64,000 bases of DNA, from contig NZ_CP011340.1 of assembly GCF_001278075.1 (NCBI RefSeq), positions 1,922,001 through 1,986,000 on the forward strand, given 5' to 3'. Each line of letters opens with the position of its first letter. Positions within the stretch are counted from its first letter, which is position 1. This DNA comes from Streptomyces pristinaespiralis (GTDB lineage Bacteria; Actinomycetota; Actinomycetes; Streptomycetales; Streptomycetaceae). The notes beneath the pieces are model-generated. The model saw nothing but the letters and a program-made list of their open reading frames with translations, was not told the DNA's origin and did no database searches. Positions 16,066 through 24,538 of this stretch are shown here, piece after piece. A program made the position numbers and the translations under genes.

Positions 16066-17763
16066 ATGGCCGCCAGCCCTGAAAAGCCCGACTCCGTCAC
16101 GCCCCGCCGCAAGGCCGGACGCCACCGTGGCGAGGGCCAGTGGGCCATGGGGCACCACACGCCTCTGAACGGCAACGAGCAGACCAAGAAGGACGACGAC
16201 GGTCTCAATGTGCGGACACGCATTGAGACGATCTACGCGCACCGGGGCTTCGACTCGATCGACGGCGCCGATCTGCGCGGACGCATGCGCTGGTGGGGCC
16301 TCTACACCCAGCGCAAGCCCGGGATCGACGGCGGCAAGACCGCGATCCTGGAGCCGGAGGAGCTGGACGACGAGTTCTTCATGCTGCGCGTGCGCATCGA
16401 CGGCGGGCGGCTGACGACCGAGCAGCTGCGGGTCATCGGCGAGATCTCGCAGGAGTTCGCCCGCGGCACCGCCGACCTCACCGACCGGCAGAACGTGCAG
16501 TACCACTGGATCCGGATCGAGGACGTCCCGGAGATCTGGCGGCGGCTCGAGGCCGTGGGCCTGTCGACGACCGAGGCCTGCGGTGACACGCCCCGCACCA
16601 TCCTCGGCTCGCCGGTCGCGGGCATCGCCGCGGACGAGATCATCGACGGCAGCCCCGCCATTGACGAGATCCACCGCCGGTACATCGGCAACAAGGACTT
16701 CTCCAACCTGCCCCGCAAGTTCAAGACCGCGGTCTCCGGCTCGCCGCTGCTCGACGTCGCCCACGAGATCAACGACATCGCCTTCGTCGGCGTGAACCAC
16801 CCCGAGCACGGTCCCGGCTTCGACCTCTGGGTCGGCGGCGGCCTGTCCACGAACCCGAAGCTCGGCGTGCGCCTCGGCGCCTGGGTCCCGTTGGAGGAGG
16901 TCCCCGCCGCCTGGGAGGGCGTGGTCTCGATCTTCCGGGACTACGGCTACCGCCGGCTGCGCAACCGCGCCCGTCTGAAGTTCCTCGTCGCCGACTGGGG
17001 GGCGGAGAAGTTCCGCCAGGTCCTCGAGGACGAGTATCTGAAGCGTCCGCTGCTCGACGGCCCCGCGCCCGAGCAGCCCGCACAGCAGTGGCGTGACCAC
17101 ATCGGTGTCCACCGCCAGCAGGACGGCCGTTTCTACGTCGGGTTCGCGCCGCGCGTCGGCCGGGTCGACGGGGCCACCCTCACCAAGATCGCCGAGCTGG
17201 CGGAGACCCATGGCTCCGGCCGGGTGCGCACCACGGTCGAGCAGAAGATGATCGTGCTCGATGTGACGGAGGACCGGGTCGAGTCGCTGGTCTCCGGCCT
17301 CGAGGCACTGGATCTGCGGGTCACGCCGTCGCCGTTCCGGCGGGGCACGATGGCCTGCACCGGCATCGAGTTCTGCAAGCTGGCCATCGTCGAGACCAAG
17401 GGGCGCGGCTCCGCCCTGATCGACGAACTCGAGCGCAGGCTGCCGGAGTTCGACGAGCCGCTCACCATCAACCTCAACGGCTGCCCCAATGCCTGCGCCC
17501 GCATCCAGACCGCGGACATCGGCCTCAAGGGCCAGCTCGTGCTGGACGACGAGGGCAACCAGGTCGAGGGCTACCAGGTGCACCTCGGCGGCGCGCTCGG
17601 TCTCGACCCGGCGTTCGGCCGCAAGGTGCGCGGTCTGAAGGTCACCTCCGACGAACTCCCCGACTACGTCGAGCGGGTCCTGAAGCGCTTCACGGAGGAG
17701 CGCGAGGACGGCGAGCGGTTCGCGACGTGGGCGGCACGCGCCTCGGAAGAGGCTCTGTCGTGA
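16066..17763 (+). CDS. Ferredoxin-dependent sulfite reductase (nitrite/sulfite reductase family)
   Basis: 565 residues. Reduces sulfite to sulfide with six electrons from ferredoxin, using coupled siroheme and [4Fe-4S]. The cluster/siroheme ligands are C431 and C437 (CTGIEFC) and C473 and C477 (CPNAC). Two ferredoxin-like plus two siroheme-binding half domains are recognisable, with the family segment MRWWGLYTQRKPGIDGG. The Tyr in that segment and the Cys in STTEACGDTPR correspond to residues that are covalently linked in mycobacterial SirA/NirA. GAAGGA precedes ATG 16066. First enzyme gene of the sulfur operon; its stop overlaps the next start. Confidence 0.93.
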   Translation: MAASPEKPDSVTPRRKAGRHRGEGQWAMGHHTPLNGNEQTKKDDDGLNVRTRIETIYAHRGFDSIDGADLRGRMRWWGLYTQRKPGIDGGKTAILEPEELDDEFFMLRVRIDGGRLTTEQLRVIGEISQEFARGTADLTDRQNVQYHWIRIEDVPEIWRRLEAVGLSTTEACGDTPRTILGSPVAGIAADEIIDGSPAIDEIHRRYIGNKDFSNLPRKFKTAVSGSPLLDVAHEINDIAFVGVNHPEHGPGFDLWVGGGLSTNPKLGVRLGAWVPLEEVPAAWEGVVSIFRDYGYRRLRNRARLKFLVADWGAEKFRQVLEDEYLKRPLLDGPAPEQPAQQWRDHIGVHRQQDGRFYVGFAPRVGRVDGATLTKIAELAETHGSGRVRTTVEQKMIVLDVTEDRVESLVSGLEALDLRVTPSPFRRGTMACTGIEFCKLAIVETKGRGSALIDELERRLPEFDEPLTINLNGCPNACARIQTADIGLKGQLVLDDEGNQVEGYQVHLGGALGLDPAFGRKVRGLKVTSDELPDYVERVLKRFTEEREDGERFATWAARASEEALS

Positions 17764-17939
17764 GCGAGCGGGCGGCGCCGTTCTACTGCCCGTACTGCGG
17801 CGACGAGGATCTGCGTCCCAGCGAAGAAGGTCACGGCGCCTGGGAATGCGCGGCGTGCAATCGGGCCTTCCAGTTGAAGTTCCTCGGTCTGCTGACCCGG
17901 GGACTTCAGCGCAACGACGGTGGAGGGGAAGAGATATGA
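17760..17939 (+). CDS. Small double-CxxC zinc-ribbon protein of the sulfur operon
   Basis: 59 residues with two CxxC pairs (CPYCGDEDL and CAACNRAF), forming a probable zinc ribbon or rubredoxin-like metal site. The GTG start at 17760 overlaps the sulfite reductase stop, and its own stop overlaps the cysH start, so it is locked into the operon by coupling on both sides. Homologues occupy the same place between sulfite reductase and APS reductase in many actinobacteria. Function unknown; a role in electron delivery or metal-centre assembly is speculation. Confidence 0.85.
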   Translation: MSERAAPFYCPYCGDEDLRPSEEGHGAWECAACNRAFQLKFLGLLTRGLQRNDGGGEEI

Positions 17940-18637
17940 CGACGGTTCAGGCCGAGCGGGATCTCAAGTCGCTGGCCGAGCAGGCGGGCCGGGACCTCGA
18001 GGAGGCCTCCGCGCTCGAGATCCTCAAGTGGGCCACGGAGACCTTCGGCCCGCGGTTCTGTGTCACCTCCTCGATGGAGGACGCGGTGGTCGCCCACCTC
18101 GCCTCCCGCGTCCTGCCCGGCGTCGATGTCGTCTTCCTCGACACCGGCTACCACTTCGAGGAGACCATCGGCACCCGCGACGCCGTGGACGCGGTGATGG
18201 ACGTCAACGTCATCACGCTCACGCCCCGCCAGTCGGTGGCCGAGCAGGACGCCCAGTACGGCCCGAAGCTGCACGACCGCGACCCGGACCTGTGCTGCGC
18301 GCTGCGCAAGGTCAAGCCGCTCGAGGACGGCCTGACCGCCTACGACGCGTGGGCCACGGGCCTGCGCCGTGACGAGTCCCCCACCCGGGCCGGTACGCCG
18401 GTCGTCGGCTGGGACGAGAAGCGGCGGAAGGTCAAGGTCTCCCCGATCGCCCGCTGGACGCAGGACGACGTGGACGCCTACGTCGCCGAGCACGGTGTGC
18501 TCACCAACCCGCTGCTGATGGACGGTTACGCCTCCGTCGGCTGCGCGCCCTGCACCCGCCGGGTGCTCGAGGGCGAGGACGCACGCGCCGGCCGCTGGGC
18601 GGGGCGGGGCAAGACGGAGTGCGGGCTGCACGGCTGA
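17936..18637 (+). CDS. cysH: Adenylyl-sulfate (APS) reductase
   Basis: 233 residues. Reduces APS to sulfite and AMP. The PAPS/APS reductase fold is shown by SSMEDAVVAHL and FLDTGYHFEET. Four cysteines, C120-C121 and C203/C206 (VGCAPC), form the [4Fe-4S] site that distinguishes APS reductases from PAPS reductases. Catalytic C229 lies in the C-terminal ECGLHG. ATG 17936 overlaps the stop of the small zinc-ribbon gene (ATGA). Its APS preference means CysC-produced PAPS is not strictly needed for reduction. Confidence 0.93.
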   Translation: MTTVQAERDLKSLAEQAGRDLEEASALEILKWATETFGPRFCVTSSMEDAVVAHLASRVLPGVDVVFLDTGYHFEETIGTRDAVDAVMDVNVITLTPRQSVAEQDAQYGPKLHDRDPDLCCALRKVKPLEDGLTAYDAWATGLRRDESPTRAGTPVVGWDEKRRKVKVSPIARWTQDDVDAYVAEHGVLTNPLLMDGYASVGCAPCTRRVLEGEDARAGRWAGRGKTECGLHG

Positions 18638-18669
18638 TGACGTACACACCGGAGATTCAGGAGAAGGAA

Positions 18670-19203
18670 GTGACCGGAGCCACCATCTGGCTCACGGGTC
18701 TGCCGAGCGCCGGCAAGACCACCATCGCGTACGAGCTGGCCGGCCGGCTGCGCGCGGAGGGCCACCGCGTCGAGCTGCTCGACGGCGACGAGATCCGCGA
18801 GTTCCTCTCGGCGGGCCTCGGCTTCACCCGCGAGGACCGGCACACGAACGTGCAGCGGATCGGCTTCGTCGCGGAACTGCTGGCGTCCAACGGTGTGAAG
18901 GTCCTGGTGCCGGTCATCGCCCCGTACGCGGACAGCCGTGAGGCCGTGCGCAAGCGCCACCAGCGGGAAGGCACGCCGTACGTGGAGGTGCACGTCGCCA
19001 CTCCGGTCGAGGTGTGCTCGGAGCGGGACGTGAAGGGGCTGTACGCGAAGCAGGCCGCGGGCGAGATCAGCGGACTGACCGGGGTCGACGACCCGTACGA
19101 GGAGCCCGAGACGCCCGATCTGCGGATCGAGTCCCAGAACCAGACCGTGCAGGAGTCAGCGGCAGCCGTTCACACGCTGCTCGGAGAGAGGGGCCTGCTG
19201 TGA
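18670..19203 (+). CDS. cysC: Adenylyl-sulfate kinase
   Basis: 177 residues. Phosphorylates APS to PAPS. P-loop GLPSAGKTT, APS-binding segment LDGDEIREFLSAGLGFTREDR and VIAPYADSREAVR are intact. The GTG at 18670 follows AGGAG with a 6-nt spacer and gives the length usual for Streptomyces CysC. An ATG at 18637 overlapping the cysH stop would add 11 residues with atypical codons and is less likely. The stop overlaps the cysD start. With an APS-type CysH in the operon, CysC probably serves PAPS-dependent sulfation or a sulfate storage branch. Confidence 0.9.
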   Translation: MTGATIWLTGLPSAGKTTIAYELAGRLRAEGHRVELLDGDEIREFLSAGLGFTREDRHTNVQRIGFVAELLASNGVKVLVPVIAPYADSREAVRKRHQREGTPYVEVHVATPVEVCSERDVKGLYAKQAAGEISGLTGVDDPYEEPETPDLRIESQNQTVQESAAAVHTLLGERGLL

Positions 19204-20138
19204 CGACCAGCGTCGACATCGTGAGCGAGGGCACCGACAGCCCGTACGCGCTCAGCCACCTGGACGCCCTCGAGTCGGAGGCCGTGCACATCTTCCGTGA
19301 GGTCGCGGGCGAGTTCGAGCGCCCGGTGATCCTCTTCTCCGGCGGCAAGGACTCGATCGTCATGCTGCACCTGGCGCTGAAGGCGTTCGCGCCGGCTCCG
19401 GTGCCGTTCTCGCTCCTGCACGTGGACACCGGTCACAACTTCCCCGAGGTGCTCGAGTACCGCGACCGCACCGTCGCCCGGCACGGGCTGCGGCTGCACG
19501 TCGCCTCGGTGCAGGAGTACATCGACGCCGGCAAGCTGCGCGAGCGGCCCGACGGCACCCGTAACCCGCTGCAGACCGTGCCGCTGACGGAGGCCATCCA
19601 GCAGCACCGTTTCGACGCGGTGTTCGGCGGCGGCCGGCGCGACGAGGAGAAGGCGCGCGCCAAGGAGCGGGTGTTCTCCCTGCGTGACGAGTTCTCGCAG
19701 TGGGACCCGCGCCGTCAGCGGCCCGAGCTGTGGCAGCTCTACAACGGCCGCCACGCGCCCGGCGAGCATGTCCGGGTCTTCCCGCTGTCCAACTGGACCG
19801 AGCTGGACGTGTGGCAGTACATCCAGCGCGAGAAGATCGAACTCCCCCAGATCTACTTCGCCCACGAGCGCGAGGTGTTCAAGCGGTCCGGCATGTGGCT
19901 GACCGCCGGCGAGTGGGGCGGCCCCAAGGAGTCCGAGACGCCGCAGAAGCGGCTGGTGCGCTACCGCACCGTCGGCGACATGTCCTGCACCGGCGCCGTC
20001 GACTCGGACGCCACCACGCTGGACGCCGTGATCGCGGAGATCGCCGCCTCCCGTCTCACCGAGCGGGGCGCGACCCGGGCCGACGACAAGCTGTCAGAGG
20101 CCGCGATGGAAGACCGTAAGCGCGAAGGGTACTTCTAA
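19200..20138 (+). CDS. cysD: Sulfate adenylyltransferase subunit 2
   Basis: 312 residues. Small catalytic subunit of heterodimeric ATP sulfurylase, which adenylates sulfate to APS. PP-loop motif LFSGGKDSIVMLHLALK near residue 50 and FGGGRRDEEKARAKER are characteristic. The GTG at 19200 overlaps the cysC stop by 4 nt (GTGA). It ends MEDRKREGYF, the standard C-terminus of CysD. The partner CysN starts 2 nt after its stop. Confidence 0.94.
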   Translation: MTTSVDIVSEGTDSPYALSHLDALESEAVHIFREVAGEFERPVILFSGGKDSIVMLHLALKAFAPAPVPFSLLHVDTGHNFPEVLEYRDRTVARHGLRLHVASVQEYIDAGKLRERPDGTRNPLQTVPLTEAIQQHRFDAVFGGGRRDEEKARAKERVFSLRDEFSQWDPRRQRPELWQLYNGRHAPGEHVRVFPLSNWTELDVWQYIQREKIELPQIYFAHEREVFKRSGMWLTAGEWGGPKESETPQKRLVRYRTVGDMSCTGAVDSDATTLDAVIAEIAASRLTERGATRADDKLSEAAMEDRKREGYF

Positions 20139-20140
20139 AG

Positions 20141-21481
20141 ATGACCAGCCCCACCGAGCAGCTGGCCGAACAGCTCTCCGCCACCACCCTGCTGCGCTTC
20201 GCCACCGCCGGGTCCGTCGACGACGGCAAGTCCACCCTGGTCGGGCGGCTTCTGCACGACTCCAAGTCGGTCCTGGCCGACCAGCTGGAGGCGGTCGAGC
20301 ACGCCTCCCGCAGCCGCGGCCAGGAGACGCCCGACCTGGCGCTGCTCACCGACGGCCTGCGGGCCGAGCGCGAGCAGGGCATCACCATCGACGTGGCGTA
20401 CCGCTACTTCGCCACCCCTCGGCGGCGGTTCATCCTCGCCGACACCCCGGGCCATGTGCAGTACACCCGCAACATGGTCACCGGCGCCTCGACGGCGGAG
20501 CTCGCGGTCGTGCTGGTCGACGCCCGTAACGGCGTCGTCGAGCAGACCCGCCGCCACGCCGCCGTCGCCGCGCTGCTGCGGGTCCCGCATGTGGTCCTCG
20601 CGGTCAACAAGATGGACCTCGTCGACTACGCGGAGCCCGTCTTCGCGAAGATCGCCGAGGAGTTCACCGCGTACGCCGCCTCGCTGGGCGTCCCGGAGAT
20701 CACCGCCATCCCCATCTCGGCGCTGGCCGGCGACAACGTGGTGGACCCCTCCGCGAACATGGACTGGTACGGCGGCCCGACCGTGCTCGAGCACCTCGAG
20801 ACCGTCCCCGTCAGCCACGACCTGACGGGCTGCCACGCCCGGCTGCCCGTGCAGTACGTGATCCGCCCGCAGACCGCCGAGCACCCCGACTACCGCGGCT
20901 ACGCGGGGCAGATCGCCGCCGGCACCTTCCGCGTCGGCGAGTCCGTGACCGTCCTGCCCTCCGGCCGGACCTCGAAGGTCTCCGGGATCGACCTGCTGGG
21001 CCGGTCCGTGGACGTGGCCTGGACGCCGCAGTCCGTCACGCTGCTGCTGGAGGACGACATCGACGTCTCCCGCGGCGACCTCATCGTCCCGAGCGACGAC
21101 GCGCCCGCCACCACGCAGGACATCGAGGCGACGGTCTGCCATGTCGCGGACGAGCCGCTCACCGTCGGCCAGCGGGTGCTGCTCAAGCACACCACCCGCA
21201 CGGTCAAGGCGATCGTCAAGGAGATCCCCTCCAGGCTCACCCTCGACGACCTCTCCCAGCACCCCGAGCCGGGCCGGCTCGTCGCCAACGACATCGGCCG
21301 CGTCAAGGTCCGCACCGCGGAGCCGCTGGCGCTCGACTCGTACGCGCACTCCCGCCGCACCGGCTCGTTCCTGCTGATCGACCCGGCCGACGGCACCACG
21401 CTCGCCGCCGGCATGGCCGGGGACGCGTTCGCCGCCGAGGACAAGGCCCCCGCCGCGGACGACGAGGGCTGGGACTTCTGA
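20141..21481 (+). CDS. cysN: Sulfate adenylyltransferase large subunit (GTPase)
   Basis: 446 residues. EF-Tu-like GTPase that drives APS synthesis by CysD. G1 GSVDDGKST, G2/G3 region GITIDVAYRYF and DTPGHVQYTRNM, and G4 NKMD are present. No C-terminal APS-kinase domain is fused, consistent with a separate cysC upstream. It begins 2 nt after cysD and belongs to the same transcript. The 217 bp that follow hold two possible mini-ORFs and the binding-protein leader region. Confidence 0.94.
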   Translation: MTSPTEQLAEQLSATTLLRFATAGSVDDGKSTLVGRLLHDSKSVLADQLEAVEHASRSRGQETPDLALLTDGLRAEREQGITIDVAYRYFATPRRRFILADTPGHVQYTRNMVTGASTAELAVVLVDARNGVVEQTRRHAAVAALLRVPHVVLAVNKMDLVDYAEPVFAKIAEEFTAYAASLGVPEITAIPISALAGDNVVDPSANMDWYGGPTVLEHLETVPVSHDLTGCHARLPVQYVIRPQTAEHPDYRGYAGQIAAGTFRVGESVTVLPSGRTSKVSGIDLLGRSVDVAWTPQSVTLLLEDDIDVSRGDLIVPSDDAPATTQDIEATVCHVADEPLTVGQRVLLKHTTRTVKAIVKEIPSRLTLDDLSQHPEPGRLVANDIGRVKVRTAEPLALDSYAHSRRTGSFLLIDPADGTTLAAGMAGDAFAAEDKAPAADDEGWDF

Positions 21482-21698
21482 CGATGACCGACATCTACTC
21501 GACCTTCGCCAAGGAGGGCGGCCGCGTGGGCAGCGGGGCGCTCGGCGCGGGCACGGGCGGGGTGGCGCGATGTGCGCGATGACGTACGCGCACCGCATGC
21601 GCGCCCGCATCCCCCACCGCCGAAGACCCGCTTGTCCGCCGCCGACCCGGCAGCGTCGCAGATGACGTGAGACCGGGCCTACGAGAGGAAATCCTCCC

Positions 21699-22805
21699 GT
21701 GCCAGCCACCCGTACCTTCCTGAGGCGCGGCTTCGCCGCCGCCGCCGTTCCGCTCCTCGCCGTCGTCCTGACGGCCTGCGGCTACGGCTCCCAGGCGAAG
21801 GACGACTCGGTCGCTCCCGCCGCCAAGGGCGAGAAGACCGGCGGTCTCGACACCGTGAAGATCGGGTACTTCCCGAACCTCACCCATGCCACCGCCCTGG
21901 TCGGTGACCAGCAGGGCATCATCCAGAAGGAACTGGGCGGCACCAAGGTGTCCGCCTCGACCTTCAACGCCGGGCCCTCCGAGATCGAGGCCCTCAACGC
22001 CGGGTCCATCGACATCGGTTTCATCGGCCCCTCGCCGGCGATCAACGGCTATGTGAAGTCCAAGGGCGAGAGCCTGCGGATCATCGGCGGCTCCGCCTCC
22101 GGCGGGGTGAAGCTGGTCGTGAACCCCGAGAAGATCAAGAGCCTGGGGGACCTCAAGGGCAAGCGGATCGCCACCCCGCAGCTCGGCAACACCCAGGACG
22201 TCGCGTTCCTCAACTGGATCGCTGAGCAGGGCTGGAAGGTCGACGCGCAGACCGGCAAGGGCGACGTCTCCGTGGTCCGCACCGAGAACAAGGTCACCCC
22301 GAACGCCTATCTGTCCGGTTCGGTCGACGGCGCCTGGGTGCCGGAGCCGACCGCGTCGAAGCTGGTGAGCGACGGTGCGAAGGTGCTGCTGGACGAGTCG
22401 GACCTGTGGCCGGACAAGAAGTTCGTGATCACGAACATCATCGTGTCGCAGACGTTCCTCGCCGAGCACCCGGAGGTCGTCGAGGCGGTGCTGCGCGGCA
22501 CGGTGAAGACCAACGCCTGGATCAACGCCAACCCCGACGAGGCGAAGGAAGCGGCGAACGCGAAGCTCCAGGAGCTGACCGGCAAGCCGCTGCCGCCCGA
22601 GGTCATCGACCCGGCGTGGAAGTCGATCCGCTTCACCGACGACCCGCTGGCCGCCACCCTCGACGCGCAGGCGGACCACGCGGTGCGGACGGGCCTGCTC
22701 CAGCAGCCCGACCTCGCCGGGATCTACGACCTGAGGCCGCTGAACAAGGTCCTCGCGGCCGAGGGCAGGGGCAAGGTCTCCGACGCCGGACTCGGCGTCA
22801 AGTAA
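21699..22805 (+). CDS. ABC transporter substrate-binding lipoprotein, sulfonate/nitrate/taurine type
   Basis: 368 residues. A lipoprotein signal with LTAC lipobox (C26 or near) precedes a class II binding fold of the SsuA/TauA family: GYFPNLTHATALVGDQQGI, GPSEIEALNAGSIDIGFIGPSPAING and SVDGAWVPEPTASKLV. GTG 21699 follows AGAGGAA. Encoded with its ATPase and permease inside the sulfur operon, so alkanesulfonates or sulfate esters are the likely ligands rather than nitrate. Ligand identity is inferred from context. Confidence 0.9.
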   Translation: MPATRTFLRRGFAAAAVPLLAVVLTACGYGSQAKDDSVAPAAKGEKTGGLDTVKIGYFPNLTHATALVGDQQGIIQKELGGTKVSASTFNAGPSEIEALNAGSIDIGFIGPSPAINGYVKSKGESLRIIGGSASGGVKLVVNPEKIKSLGDLKGKRIATPQLGNTQDVAFLNWIAEQGWKVDAQTGKGDVSVVRTENKVTPNAYLSGSVDGAWVPEPTASKLVSDGAKVLLDESDLWPDKKFVITNIIVSQTFLAEHPEVVEAVLRGTVKTNAWINANPDEAKEAANAKLQELTGKPLPPEVIDPAWKSIRFTDDPLAATLDAQADHAVRTGLLQQPDLAGIYDLRPLNKVLAAEGRGKVSDAGLGVK

Positions 22806-22842
22806 CCCGTAACAGCAGCCGAGTTCCCAGGAGGTGACGACC

Positions 22843-23637
22843 ATGGCCACTGCCATCGCCAAGGCCGAGGACCGCGTCGGTGTCGAGCACGAGTACGCGG
22901 CTCGCATCGGGCATGTCTCCAAGTCCTTCAACGGGCCCACCGGGCCGCAGCTCGTCCTGGACGACATCACGCTCGATGTCGCGCCGGGCGAGTTCGTCAC
23001 CCTCCTGGGAGCTTCGGGCTGCGGCAAGTCGACGCTGCTGAACCTGGTCGCCGGGCTCGACCGGCCGACCGTGGGGTCCATCGAGACCCCGGGCGGGCGG
23101 CCGGCGCTGATGTTCCAGGAGCACGCGCTGTTCCCGTGGCTGACCGCGGGCAAGAACATCGAGCTCGCGCTGCGGCTGCGCGGTGTGCCGAAGGGCGCCC
23201 GGCGCCAGGAGGCGGAGCGGCTGCTGGACCTGGTGCGGCTCGGCGGCGCGTACGGCAAGCGGGTGCACGAGCTGTCCGGCGGTATGCGGCAGCGGGTCGC
23301 GATGGCACGCGCCCTGGCGCAGGACAGCCAACTGCTGCTGATGGACGAGCCGTTCGCGGCGCTCGACGCCATCACCCGCGATGTGCTGCACGACGAGCTC
23401 ACCCGTATCTGGCGGGAGACGAACGTCTCCGTCCTGTTCGTCACGCACAACGTCCGTGAGGCGGTGCGGCTGGCGCAGCGGGTCGTGCTGCTGTCGTCGC
23501 GGCCGGGGCGGGTGGCGCGTGAGTGGACCGTGGACATCGACCAGCCGCGACGTATCGAGGACCCCGCCGTGGCGGAGCTGTCCGTCGAGATCACCGAAGA
23601 ACTGCGTGGGGAGATCCGCCGACATGGCCAGCACTGA
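22843..23637 (+). CDS. ABC transporter ATP-binding protein, SsuB/TauB type
   Basis: 264 residues. Walker A GASGCGKST, Q-loop MFQEHALFPW, signature LSGGMRQRVAMARAL, Walker B LLLMDEPFAALD and the switch histidine in FVTHNVREA are all intact. It powers the sulfonate-type importer. AGGAGG lies 8 nt before ATG 22843; a GTG at 22834 is the alternative. Its last 14 nt overlap the permease gene. Confidence 0.92.
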   Translation: MATAIAKAEDRVGVEHEYAARIGHVSKSFNGPTGPQLVLDDITLDVAPGEFVTLLGASGCGKSTLLNLVAGLDRPTVGSIETPGGRPALMFQEHALFPWLTAGKNIELALRLRGVPKGARRQEAERLLDLVRLGGAYGKRVHELSGGMRQRVAMARALAQDSQLLLMDEPFAALDAITRDVLHDELTRIWRETNVSVLFVTHNVREAVRLAQRVVLLSSRPGRVAREWTVDIDQPRRIEDPAVAELSVEITEELRGEIRRHGQH

Positions 23638-24532
23638 CACGACCGGGACGGCCACCGGGAAGGGCGCGGCGAGGTCCGACGATCTGGCGGGGCTGGAGGC
23701 GGGCCTCGACGCGCTCGACGCGGTGCAGGTGAACCGCACGCCGGTGCGCGAGGTGCTGCTGAAGAAGGTGCTGCCGCCGCTCACCGCCGTGGCGCTGGTG
23801 CTGGTGGCCTGGCAGGTGCTCGTGTGGGCGGAGGTCACCCCGGACTACAAGCTGCCCGCACCGTCCACGGTGTGGGACGGTCTGTCCGACATGTGGCTTC
23901 AGGGCACGTTGTTCGAGGTCATCTGGACCAGCGTCTCCCGCGGTCTGCTGGGCTTCCTGCTGGCGCTCGCCATCGGCACGCCGCTCGGCCTGCTGGTGTC
24001 GCGGGTGAAGTTCGTGCGCGCCGCGATCGGTCCGATCCTGTCGGGGCTCCAGTCGCTGCCGTCGGTCGCCTGGGTGCCGCCGGCCGTGATCTGGCTCGGC
24101 CTGAACGACTCGATGATGTTCGCCGTCATCCTGCTGGGCGCGGTCCCCTCGATCGCCAACGGCCTGGTGTCCGGCGTGGACCAGGTGCCGCCGCTGTTCC
24201 TGCGGGCCGGCCGCACGCTCGGCGCGACCGGGCTGCGCGGCACCTGGCACATCGTGATGCCGGCGGCGCTGCCGGGCTACGTGGCGGGACTGAAGCAGGG
24301 CTGGGCGTTCTCCTGGCGCTCGCTGATGGCCGCGGAGATCATCGCCTCCTCGCCCGACCTGGGCCTCGGCCTCGGCCAGTTGCTGGAGAACGGCCGCAAC
24401 AACGCCGACATGCCGGGCGTGTTCCTCGCCATCCTTCTGATCCTGATCGTCGGCATCGCCATCGACCTGCTGGTCTTCAGTCCGCTGGAGCGGTGGATCC
24501 TGCGCAGCCGCGGTCTCCTCGTCAGGAGCTGA
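23624..24532 (+). CDS. ABC transporter permease, SsuC/TauC type
   Basis: 302 residues. A hydrophilic N-terminus of about 45 residues is followed by six predicted transmembrane segments with the EAA-like loop RTLGATGLRGTWHIVMPAALPGY that contacts the ATPase. It overlaps the ATPase gene by 14 nt. Together with the two preceding genes it forms a complete single-permease importer. Confidence 0.92.
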   Translation: MASTDTTGTATGKGAARSDDLAGLEAGLDALDAVQVNRTPVREVLLKKVLPPLTAVALVLVAWQVLVWAEVTPDYKLPAPSTVWDGLSDMWLQGTLFEVIWTSVSRGLLGFLLALAIGTPLGLLVSRVKFVRAAIGPILSGLQSLPSVAWVPPAVIWLGLNDSMMFAVILLGAVPSIANGLVSGVDQVPPLFLRAGRTLGATGLRGTWHIVMPAALPGYVAGLKQGWAFSWRSLMAAEIIASSPDLGLGLGQLLENGRNNADMPGVFLAILLILIVGIAIDLLVFSPLERWILRSRGLLVRS

Positions 24533-24538
24533 CCGCCG

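Noticed and set aside
18637..18669. Earlier ATG for cysC overlapping the cysH stop
   Set aside because: Adds 11 residues rich in codons rare here and contains the AGGAG that serves the GTG at 18670; family length fits the later start. Not fully excluded.
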